From Atopsyche davidsoni (Eukaryota; Arthropoda; Insecta; Trichoptera; Hydrobiosidae): a stretch of 64,000 bases of DNA. A program made the position numbers and the translations under genes. The stretch is from assembly GCA_022113835.1 (NCBI GenBank), contig JAILWY010000028.1:2852001-2916000 (forward strand), given 5' to 3'. Under the pieces are notes generated by a model. It was not told where the DNA came from. It was given only the letters and a program-made list of their open reading frames with translations, and made no database searches. Below, piece after piece: positions 25,270 to 35,501 of this stretch. Position 1 is the first letter of the stretch, and every line of letters begins with the position of its first letter.

Positions 25270-26690
25270 ATTTATTTACTAGATGCCCGTCACAGAATGA
25301 CGTATTCGATGAACGATGCAATAGTGTTTGAACATATGTTTGGCTTGGTACTCAAATTTGAAGAAGACTCTGCTCACGTTTTCCTTCCAATAACATTGCT
25401 TGACATTTGTGTCACATTTCGTGTCACAAGCAACGCGTCACTTTCGTTGCACTGTTCTTTATTTGAAAAATTCGAAATTCTCGCGGTGAACAACAGAATC
25501 CTAAAACTCGCTAAAGCATATTTTATAGTTTTATTAAATTACTTTATGAATGAAAATATTATCCTATCGTTTAAATTCGGCACATAGCTGCGGAAAAACT
25601 TACTGAGCTTACATGCAAAAAATCAGCGTTGTATCTTTTAAAATATTCTATAGAGAACCAAAAAATGGAACATAAATACACACAATGGATACTATTATTA
25701 TAGATAGATTACAAATGAGCATATTGGAAGGTAATGAGATCGATATGGGTGAGGTCCGACTCCTCCGATCCAAAGCAAATGCAGAGGAGCTCCGATCAGG
25801 CACAATGGCTTACATGCAAAAAATCAGCGTTGTATCTTTTAAGATATTCTATAGAGAACCAAAAATGAAACATACATACACACAATGGATATTATCATTA
25901 TAGATAGATTACAAATGAGCATATTGGAAGGTAACGAGATCGATATGGGTGAGGTCCGACTCCTCCGATCCAAAGAAAATGCAGAGAAGCTCCGATCAGG
26001 CACAATGGCTTACATGGCTATATTATTACTAGAATGTAGCCCGTCATAAAATGACGTATTCGATGAACGATGCAATAGTGTTTGAACATATGTTTGGCTG
26101 ACAATTAGATGAATATTTTGCACACACATTTTTTTAATAACCGGATATTAATTTTGAAAGCAAAGCCATTCTAGGAAATATCACATTTCGTGTCACAAGC
26201 ATCGAATCACTTTCACTGCACTGTTCTTTATTAGATGCAGTCTTTATCACGTTCAATTGTGCTATTCTTTTTTAATTACGTTTGCTGTGCTTAGACGGTG
26301 TTATTTTTTTAGGAGGAATTTTAAGTTATTAATGATGTGATTAATAATTTCTAACGCAACTAAAAAATAAAATTGGTACTTGTGTCAAGCTGACATAAAC
26401 TGGAAATTTCTTAGAAGGATCATATTTTGTTTTTTTGTAAAAATTCTAAATTTGAAATTCTCGCTGTGAACAACAGAATCATATAATTCGTACATAAAGC
26501 ATATTTGATTGTTTTATTTAATTAGTTTATGAATTAAAATATTATCTTATCGTCTTGAAATTCGGCACATAACTGCGGAAAATCTCACTGAACTTGCGTG
26601 CATAAAATCAGCGTTGTATCTTTTAAGATATTCTATAGAGAACCAAAAAATGAAACGCACATACACACACACAATGGATATTATATATTT
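25270..26690 (+). repeat. Dispersed repeat family F, two rearranged copies
   Basis: 25285-25600 and 26038-26690 both start with AATGACGTATTCGATGAACG, followed by CAATAGTGTTTGAACATATG. Between them a sub-block ending GAGCTCCGATCAGGCACAATGG is duplicated (about 25615-25810 and 25808-26015). Family F also occurs, nearly full length and inverted, at 30870-31690. No protein-coding capacity is evident, so it is probably a non-autonomous transposon; class undecided. Confidence 0.7.
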
Positions 26691-26709
26691 TAGTAGTATT
26701 TTAGAAATA

Positions 26710-27258
26710 GTACAGGGGCGGGGGGCGAGGCAGTGCGGCCCTGGCGAGCCGAAAGCTAAACGCCCCCCGGCCCACATGACACAAGTAAACCGACGCGTTT
26801 TATCGCCTCTCGAAAACGTCAAAACACGCCCGACATCGATTAGCTCTTGCGAAACGAAACCGACAAAAATATTATCACCAAAAATAAAATGTAGCCGAGA
26901 GCATCCGCGAGTTTTTGTCGTGTTGCAATATTTTTCTCGGTTGTTTTGATGTTTTCGCGTTTTGTGAAAATCCGGCGTCGCATTCACGATCGCTCGCATT
27001 GATGTCGCGATAAATGCTTTTAAGTGGTTAACAAGATTAGAATTGGTTGTTTTTACTGTGCGGGTGGCTTTTCGGGCGGTTACGTCAGCTGTGGTGCAAT
27101 ATTCGCGGCTCGGCTCGTCTAGTTCGGTGTTTTGTACAGTGGACGATGATTATTTTGATATTAATATGCAGTAAAAGCGTTTGTTAATAGTCTCGTAAGA
27201 TACACGAGCTGAGAAGATAATAATACCATGGAATATAAATGTCAATAACAACAAGCAA
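26710..27258 (+). promoter_or_regulatory. CpG-rich probable promoter and 5' UTR of the following gene
   Basis: An island rich in CG dinucleotides inside AT-rich DNA, with a TTACGTCAG (CRE-like) site near 27079-27087 and no continuing repeat. It ends in a short exon with a good donor (AAA-GTATGT at 27259/27260). Position and composition, not a proven start site, support this. Confidence 0.4.
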
Positions 27259-28243
27259 AGTATGTACCTGTGTTTTTATTTTTCATTCAGTGTGCCGACA
27301 CGTCATGGCGTGCCGATTTTGATTTGTTTTCCTGTCGATACGGTAACTTTATTGTATTCGTAAACGCAATATAATTTTAACAACTCAAATAGAGTGGATA
27401 TCTCTTAAATATATAGTGTTTTGTAATAAATTTACAAGGCGATTTGCAAAATTGTTTATTTTACCTGTGTGCCCTTTTTTCTATGGCGTAGTTTTTTTCG
27501 CTCAAAAACTACGTATTTTTTATGTAATGCATGAGAAATCTGATTCCGTATAGACGTTTATTCCTTGCAGGTTTATTATTAAAATAAAATTAATTAGTTA
27601 AAATAAAATATATAATATGTATAAACGTGACAGTAAAATTAAGTAATATAGAAATATTATTTTTTAAGGAAAAGCTTTACTTGTGATTTTAATATTATTC
27701 ACCAGGAAATAATGTATCTTAAGTCATATAAAGCGGCTTAAACACATTGCAAAATACCAGACAACCGACCTGTAATTAACCAATATAAACCTCGTTTTTC
27801 GGTTTCTTTATAGTTATGTCAGATAAAATAATGCAAAGGAAATCGTTATTAGCAACGCGTGTAGGCTGCTTTATACATTTCCGTAATGATATATTTTTTT
27901 ATCAAAGATCTTGTTTTATTTTAATTACTTTGCAAATTAAATACTTGCATGAAGCAATGGTTCAAGGGTCGTTCCTACTGATAGTATATATAATACAATG
28001 TATTAAGTATCAGCACCTAATAATAATTATTCATGCTACTCAATACTAGTAGCGTACACTAGAATTACATTATAAGGTCAATTAATTATTTTTTATCGAT
28101 AAAAAATGCTTTTGTGGTATCTCTTTCGTACCATAAATTACTATTGGCTTGCCTTGCCTCTAAGTTGCGGCACGCCGCGATATCGTTACTGTAGAGTCAT
28201 TCGGTAGTTTTGCTCAAGGATCAATACTTGATCATTGCCTTCA

Positions 28244-28323
<80 letters not shown>

Positions 28324-31300
28324 TTATATATAAAAATGCCTGTATTATTACGAGGCTTTCTAATACCGTGATGCTACGTGAAAGGTTGTGCATTGCCCCG
28401 TTGCAACTTCGTTTGTACTGCGATGGCAATAAATGATGAATTTGTTTTTGTATTTTTCAAAAGAAAGAGATGTTTGTCTCCTTCGTGTATACGTATTGAA
28501 TTTTTCGGTGCTTGAAAGCACATTTATTGTGGTGCTTGACGTCAGGCTTCTCATTCCCTTTTAAATGGGTTTGTCGGGTGCTACTGAGAAGCGAAATCGT
28601 TACAAAATATAAAATCAGTTTTTAAATATAAAATAATAAAGTGAATTAAATTAAATTCATATTTCATTTCCGAGTGTTATGCAATGATACGGGTTCACGA
28701 AAGTGGCTGACCCTCGAGGAATCACTGGCAAGTCGGATGTTTAATATCGCGTATCGCGGAGGGTTTATCGCCCCACCTTGATAAATATAAATCGTTGGTT
28801 AGGTTAGTATATATTTATTAGAAATATAAACCCCCTCCTCCCTCCACCATCCCCCATCCCTCATCCGCGATGACCCGCGCGCATCGCATCCGGCCATCTC
28901 TGCTTGTGGGGCAGGTTTTCCTCGCATTTTAGAACTGGAGCCAAAATATATATATAATATTAATATATATATATATATATATTTATATATGTGTGTGTTT
29001 CAGATGAGCGAGTGCGAGCGGACGCGCGTGATGGTGCGCTCTCCCTCGCACGAGTCCGTCACAACGGACCTGTCTTTGCTGTCCGTGTCGTCTCTATCAG
29101 CAGGCCGCCACCTCACCTGCAAGGTACGTCACCCGTCACTCGTCACCCGTCACCCGTCACCCGTCACGCGTCACCAGCCACCAGCTCCCCTCAATATGTA
29201 CTACCTAAAAAAATATACTTTAATCCTCCGGAAGGTCTCCTATTCAGGCCACATTTTCGTAACAGTAAACATCCTCCAGCTGATCGTCCAAGGAAAAGGG
29301 GGCATTGGAAGGAGGAATTTGGCCGAATTGGTGAGACTGGCCCTGAAGAAGAAAAATACTCGGGCAGCTGGGTAAATGAGAACTGGGATCCTATAAAGTA
29401 TTTAGCAAGTATCATATGCCGGAGACAGCATTGGAAACTCGGTGGGGTTCAATCAAGTGTTATGTCGTCTCGGTTCTTCATTGTGGAGATGACGCCTGGA
29501 CTTTTCAGACAGAAAAATTTAAGAAAAATAAATGTAGGAAAATCGAAAGAAAAGGGGACATTGGTAGGAGGAAACTTACGTGGATGCGGAATTGGGAGAC
29601 TGGCAACCGGAGGAGAGGCACTAGAAGAAGAAATACTTTTATATAATTGTTTTGCTCGTCTCTGAAAATTGTTTTTTTTTTTTTTTTAGATTTTTTTATA
29701 TCTTAAACTGAACGAACTTTCTTATTAGCTGTAATAAAAACTTCTATTTAAAAAACTATATATTATTTTAAAAGAATGATGTAAATTTTCGTCCTGGTTT
29801 ATTCATGCACTTAAAGGCATCAAATATCATTAAAAATTAATTAAATTAATATATTGATTCATCGGCTTGCAATTTATCGTTTCTTAGTACTGGGCATAGT
29901 AACATTTAATTTATAACAATATAAAGAAAATTTTAACAAAAAAATATTGAGTATGAGTTAAAGTAATTTTTTCTCCTGTACCCTCGTCTCTGTTTTCCAG
30001 ACGCCCGTGGACCTGATGCAGCGAGGACCGAGCCCGAACCCGGAGATCAAAATACACAAGTCAGTATCCAAGTCCCACTAATTTAACAAAACCCTAATTT
30101 TCATCTGGTAGCCATTTTATTACCAATTCGTTAGCAAAAGATTTGTTAGTTTTCGACTGCTTCCTGGATTGTGTTGAGTATTTAGTTATGGACTTGGAAT
30201 GATTGCGGAGAGATCTCTAGAAGTACCTTGTCGAGGGGGGAGGCTCATGCTGAAGGAGTATCAGATCCAAACGCCAGAACTTTGTAAGGAAAGGATTTAA
30301 AATAATGCTATTGGGCAGCAGCAATACGCAGACTGCGGTGTAGAAGGACCCACTACACCTGTGGTCCCCAACCCTATGCCCGCGGGCACCATGGCGCCCA
30401 CTGACCGTTTTACGTGTGCCCGCCGCTGTGCGACCACGTTAGTAATTAAACAGAGATATATAAGTGAAAATAATTATATCGTTATAATTTTTATGAGCAC
30501 CCTAGAGCACATTCTAGAATGCCGGTCGGGCGGCGGGCACCATTATTTTTTCAAGGTTTATTTATTGTTGGACATAGTCTATAATACATATAATGCACAA
30601 AACATACTTGATTCCAAAAATATAAATAATATTTTTTTAAATCTTACTCGAATTAGGGCAAATATGCAACGAATAATTATTTTTAATATCAACTTTAAAA
30701 TGTACAAAGAATTATTATTTTGAAAATTATAACGATATAAGTATTAATTATTTTCGCTTATATTTCTCTCTTTAGTAACTAAATATTTTTTTTTTCTTTA
30801 CATTTTATTGTAAACTTAAATTTTTTATCGTGGTCGCACAGCGGCGGGCACACGTAAAACGGTCGGCGGGCGCCATGATACCTGATCGGAGCTTCTCTGC
30901 ATTTGCATTGGATTGGAATAGTCGGAACTCGCCCATATCGATCTCGTTACCTTCCGATATGCTCATTTGTAATCTATCTATAATAATAATATCCATTGTG
31001 TGTATTTATCTTCCATTTTTTTCATTTTTTGGTTCTCTATAGAATATCTTAAAAGATACAACGCTGATTTTTTGCATGTAAGCTCAGTAAGTTTTTCCGC
31101 AGTTATGTGCCGAATTTCAACGATAGGATAATATTTTCATTCATAAAAAAATTAATAAAACTATAAAATATGCTTTATGTACGAATTATATGATTCTGTC
31201 GTTCACCGCGAGAATTTCAAATTTAGAATTTTTACAAAAAAAACAAATTTTGATGCTTCTTAGAAATTTTCAGTTTATGTCAGTTTGACACAAGTACCAA

Positions 31301-34300
31301 TTTTATTTTTTTATTGAAATTGCGTTAGAAATTATTAATCACATCATTAATAACTCAAAATACCTCCTAAAAAAATAACACCGTCTACGCACAGCAAACG
31401 TAATTCAAAAAGAATTGCACAATTGAACGTGATAAAGACTGCATCAAATAAAGAAAAGTGATGCGTTGTTTGTGACACGAAATGTGACAGAAATGTCAAG
31501 CAATGAATTGGAAGGAAAACGTTTAAATTCGAGTACGTGCATCGACCTCAAGACAAAAAGAAACTGATGCACAGGGAACGCTGCGTTTGTCTTCGATGAG
31601 AGTGCGTGCTAATTGTCAGCCAAACATATGTTCAAACACTATTGCATCGTTCATCGAATACGTCATTCTGTGACGGGCAACATTTCTAGTTTTATATAAT
31701 GATGGTTTTGCCGTAAAATTGTTGTCACTAATTTGCTGACTTTATGATGTAGGTGAGATGTAGGATTGATGTATGGTTTGAAATCAGAATTTGCGTATTC
31801 TTAATTTATTTATAATAACTACACTGGATAGAAATATACATGGTTACTACTTCGATGCCGCGAGGTCTCTCTCGAGAGGCGCGGGGAAGCCACTTATATA
31901 GGGTCCCGACGCCTCCGTGAATAACGTAAAAAATAAGGGGCAACTCCACAAATTTTTTTTCTGTCGGCCCCGGGCAGCGCTGTGGTACAAGACAAGACAA
32001 GAACGGCGCTGAAGAGGATCGAGAGCTGAAGAGCACGAGACACAATCTTCATGTTTTTCAGTGCATCAACCAACGGAGACGCTGTCTCCATAGATAGTTT
32101 CGCCGATGAATATGATGTCACCAATTCGCCGCAGGTAGAGTGTGTGTTGTTGAAGATTCAGATGATGTGGTTGCAGGGTTGATGTAAGGTTGAAAATTAG
32201 AAGGCTGGCGAAATATTTGCGTATTCGTAGTTTATTTAGTATAACTACACTTGTTAGAAAAGTACGTGGTTACTAGTTCGATGCCGCGAGGTCTCTCTGG
32301 AGAGGCGCGGGGAAGCCGCTTATATGGGGTCCCGCTGCCTTTGTGGCTGGCGTAAACAGGAAGATTCCCACGTATCGGGGGTGTCTCATTGCGAGGACAT
32401 CTCGCCTGAATACGATTGCCTTTGACTGGCCGCTAATTACTAAGGGATTATGTTCTACTTTAATGGCAGTCTAATAAAATATTTAATGGATTAAGGGTCG
32501 AATGTCACATTCCAACAGGCCGTAAGACACGTGTTCCGATGTAGGTACTAACCCCTACAATAGTAAGGGACAAATGTCAGAGACGAATAGAAGGGAGGGG
32601 AGGCAGACTGGGGAACAGCGAAAAGTGCGCTCCCTGGGAAATCCCCCCTCACGAATGAATGAATTGTGTATGTGTATTGTATATATATTATTATAAATTA
32701 AAGACCAGCTGTCTGCACCCGGAAGTAGGTACTAACCCCTACAATGGCTTTGGTCGTCATAAGGTCGTTGAACGGTTTCATCACCGGGTGGGTTGGTTGC
32801 AGACGGCCCGGGGACGTGCCGCTGGGCGAGGAGGGCGCGGAGCTGCTGCGGGGCTGCGCCAGGCTGTGCTCCGCCCTGGGCCTGCGCCGCTCGCTCAGCA
32901 CCGGGGACGTGCCCCGCGCGCTCTCCCCCGACCTCGCGGCGCCCCGCTGGTAGGCCGGTCCACCCCCGCACCCCCCGGGAACCCCAGCTTCATCGTGGAC
33001 TCTACCATGACTCCATACAAGCAAAAACGCACTGAACTCCCTGCAAAACCTTTCAAAATACTTTTTTACTTTTGTATGGTATAATTTATACCAGCTGCAT
33101 CAGGCTGCGAAGAGCAAGTAGAAAAGTAATACAGCCGAATTATTAAAACTGCCCCAGAAGATCGATCAGACTGCATCAAGAAGATCTCGATTTCGCAAGA
33201 CTATATGGAGTTTATTGCTTTTCTGCTTGTATGGACCGCACGCCACTGATATATGATGTATAAGCGATTCATAGTTTTAAACGAAACCACTGTCAAATTC
33301 GGTTAAAGTTGCTTGAAAGAACTCGACCAAGTGGAAAGACCACTTCTAAGAAAAAGTATACATAAATGATTTGTTTTTTGCTTTTCTACTTGTATGGACG
33401 GCACGCTACTAATATATATGTGAATTTAAAAAAAACCTGTTAAAAACAAAATCACATATCAATTCAGTTCAAGTTGACGAAAGAGCTTGAGCAAGTATAA
33501 ACATAAAAGACCTCTTGTATAATATGATTTGTTTATAAGGCATTTATTGATTTCTAGTGGACCGCATGCCACTGATGAAATCGTTAAAGTTGATGAAAGA
33601 GCTTGAGCAAGTAGAAAAACCTCTTCTGGGAAAAAGTATATATTATAAGTTATTTATTGCTTTTCTACTGGAGCGCATGCAAAATGATATGCATGATATA
33701 ATTGAGTTCAATGATGAATTGAGCTCAATTGAGTGAAGCTTGACGAGAGGGCCTGAGCGAATAGTAAGAGGGCTTGGTTTGCAGCAGCGGTGGCTCCGAG
33801 GCGCGGCTGTCGTGGGCAGGCGGCGGCTGGCTGGGCGCAGCCTCGCGCTCCTGCAGCACCTGGGTGGCCGTGGGCGACTCGCGCCTGCCTTCGCCTCACC
33901 GCCCCGGCCCGCCCGCACCCCACCACCCGCCCCCCGCCGCCGACCTGCTGCAGGCGCTCAACAACAAGGTGCCTCAACCTTACCTAACCTAACCCCACCC
34001 CTCCTTAACCTGAACGAACCCTCAAAACACAAAAATACTAGTTCCGTTTGAAACACTGGTGCCCAACGTCTTCCCAGCCCGTTTAAAGTCCAAAGTTGCG
34101 GAGACATGCTTAGGTGAATCTTAAGTGATCCTGATGATGAGAAGTCATCCGTGAAGGAGCTGTCCTATTTCAGCGAGATATTAATAAACGCTTCACTCAA
34201 TATGAGTCTACGAAGATTTGACACAATTGTTTACTACGGATTACATTACGAAGCTTCGCAGATCTGAACTTGTTTCTAATTCATCCAACATCGAACTTGA

Positions 34301-35501
34301 ATCGTATGAAAGATTATTGATGATGAATGTGACGTCACACCAATCGGGAAGAAAAGATTAAAAGTCTACGAAAGTGATAAGAGTAATAATATATTTTTTT
34401 GTTTCTATATGCAAAATGAATTACATACATAAACTTTTATATTTTTTTCACTTTATAAACAGATCGTTATTTTTAAGATATATTATACTTTAAAATAAAT
34501 GATTGAATTTTACCTATCTTCAGCGTAAATCGGGGAATAATTGTGAAACAGATACTCAACTTAAAATACAATATGCAAACGTATATAGAAATCAACTTAC
34601 TGATTCTCACCTTGATGACGTAACACATAGCAATTATAAACTGTAAAAAGTTTGTCTCAATATATCACACTAATTTTCAAATAATTTTAAATGGATGACC
34701 TACGAGAAGGTCATATCTCAAAAATGTTGAAAAAGCAAACGTATGTATGTAACTCGATGGAAATTTCAGACACGGCAGGTGTACATTCGCAGGCGGCTCA
34801 TGACGACGTACAGAGCGCTCGAGAGGATGTCGCACAGCGAGTTCAACCTGGACAGGCTAGAGGTAAGCCGAATGTCGCACGAGACCTCTCGCATTTCACC
34901 GGTGTTTCATTTTAAATCTCCTGCTAGCTCCTGGGAATCCCCAATTCAATATCTCCTGCACCCATATAAGCTAAATTGGCCTAAAATTACCTTTCTGCTG
35001 CTGCTCCACACACCAGATACCATCTTCTGCAATCCTGTCCAATAGTAGATTCTTCACATGACGAGCTATTTGACCCACCATTGATCAGACTGTTGTCTGT
35101 CTCACCAATCTCGTTGATCTCCCCAACAAGTTTGCCAATGGATAACTTTTAGAAACCCAAATTTAACTTCATTCTTAGCACAGATTAACAAAGCTCGATT
35201 CCTTACTTTTCAAAGACCTTAAAAGAGGTCTGAGTGGTTTTTCACACCTTTAAGTAAACATTCACAATTCAGCTTCAGTTGATTTCTAGTAAACGTTAGA
35301 AATTTTACAAAAAGAATAATACTCTCTCCCGAGTGAGAATAACCATTCCCCTCTTCGGTCCAGGTGTCGCGAGGCGTCAACCGGGAGCTGACACTGCGCG
35401 AGGTGGAGCGGGACCGTGGCCGGCCTCTGTCCAAGTACGAGCGCAACATGATGATCTTCGACTGGTTGCACACCCTGGAGGAGGCGCCCCCCGACTCCTA
35501 G
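27239..35501 (+). CDS. Uncharacterised protein of about 250 residues, possible FAM13-like C-terminus
   Basis: I do not recognise the family firmly. Exons 27239-27259 (tentative), 29004-29123, 30001-30059, 32803-32949, 33785-33968, 34779-34862 and 35364-35501 join in frame with standard splice sites; summed they give 250 residues plus a stop. If the first exon is wrong, the ATG at 29004 could start translation. The N-terminus is Ser-rich (SVTTDLSLLSVSSLSAG). A Leu/Arg-rich helix follows (GAELLRGCARLCSALG), then a Pro/His-rich low-complexity stretch, and then a conserved-looking basic helical end: KVYIRRRLMTTYRALERM, and ERDRGRPLSKYERNMMIFDW. The GRP-x-SK-x-ER pattern resembles the GRP...EE/ER motifs in FAM13 proteins, a weak link only. 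The 33785 acceptor is a tandem CAGCAG, so Ser insertion may vary. Function unknown. Confidence 0.6.
28244..28312. repeat. (AT)n microsatellite
   Basis: About 70 bases of alternating A and T, in the first intron of the preceding gene model. Similar runs occur at 28947-28990, 51006-51030 and 59033-59080. Confidence 0.95.
29265..29645 (+). mobile_element. Two adjacent LINE tail copies in an intron
   Basis: Blocks near 29285-29365 (AAAGGGGGCATTGGAAGGAGG) and 29545-29640 (AAAGGGGACATTGGTAGGAGG, then CGTGGATGCGGAATTGGGAG, GAGAGGCACTAGAAGAAG) are two versions of the same retroelement 3' end. They explain the long open frame that reads through the 29004-29123 exon into the intron. Confidence 0.6.
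30140..30365 (-). repeat. Inverted copy of the TGCCCAATA dispersed repeat
   Basis: Reverse complement of blocks in 20725-20960 and 22200-22400: GACTTGGAATGATTG, GAAGGAGTATCAGATCCAAACGC, then CTATTGGGCAGC and a GGACCCACTACAC end. Confidence 0.55.
30358..30560 (+). mobile_element. Possible hAT-like non-autonomous element
   Basis: Starts GTGGTCCCCAACCCTATGCCC, close to the TIR style of some hAT elements (GGTCCCCAACC). The block GACCGTTTTACGTGTGCCCG with GCTGTGCGACCACG recurs inverted at 30831-30875. A related GGTTGGGGACCTCGGCTCTAG end sits at 44380-44405 in an Hsc70-5 intron. No transposase is seen. Confidence 0.35.
30870..31690 (-). repeat. Dispersed repeat family F, near-complete inverted copy
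   Basis: Read on the minus strand it runs from GTCACAGAATGACGTATTCG near 31680 to GCTCCGATCAGG near 30885, matching family F blocks at 25285-26690 in the same order. It lies in the intron between exons 30001-30059 and 32803-32949. Confidence 0.75.
31750..32640 (+). repeat. LTR-like dispersed repeat, copies 2 and 3 in tandem
   Basis: Two direct copies share TTCGATGCCGCGAGGTCTCTC, GAGAGGCGCGGGGAAGCC and CTTATAT-GGGTCCCG blocks, near 31852-31910 and 32278-32330. Between and after them lie the AAGAACGGCGCTGAAGAGGAT and CAGCGAAAAGTGCGCTCC blocks also found at 24690-25250. The tandem layout could be a solo-LTR pair or a local duplication. Confidence 0.55.
32538..32746 (+). repeat. Direct repeats GTAGGTACTAACCCCTACAA
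   Basis: An identical string of about 20 bases occurs at 32540-32560 and 32725-32746, about 185 bases apart. They flank a piece containing the CAGCGAAAAGTGCGCTCC block and could be insertion-related duplications. Confidence 0.5.
33205..33780 (+). repeat. Decayed tandem repeat, about four units, ending at an exon
   Basis: Units start near 33211, 33371, 33541 and 33651. Each carries a TTTATTGCTTTTCTACTTG block, GGACCGCAYGCCACTGAT, AAAGTTGATGAAAGAGCTTG and CCTCTTCTGGGAAAAAGTAT, with variable loss. The last unit reaches the acceptor of exon 33785-33968. Confidence 0.65.

Noticed and set aside
28241..28429. Frame with Tyr-Ile repeats
   Set aside because: Produced by the (AT)n microsatellite.
28989..29665. 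Single 224-codon gene reading from 28991 to 29665
   Set aside because: It runs through a good donor (AAG-GTACGT at 29123) into LINE tail copies in another frame; the exon 29004-29123 explains the coding part.
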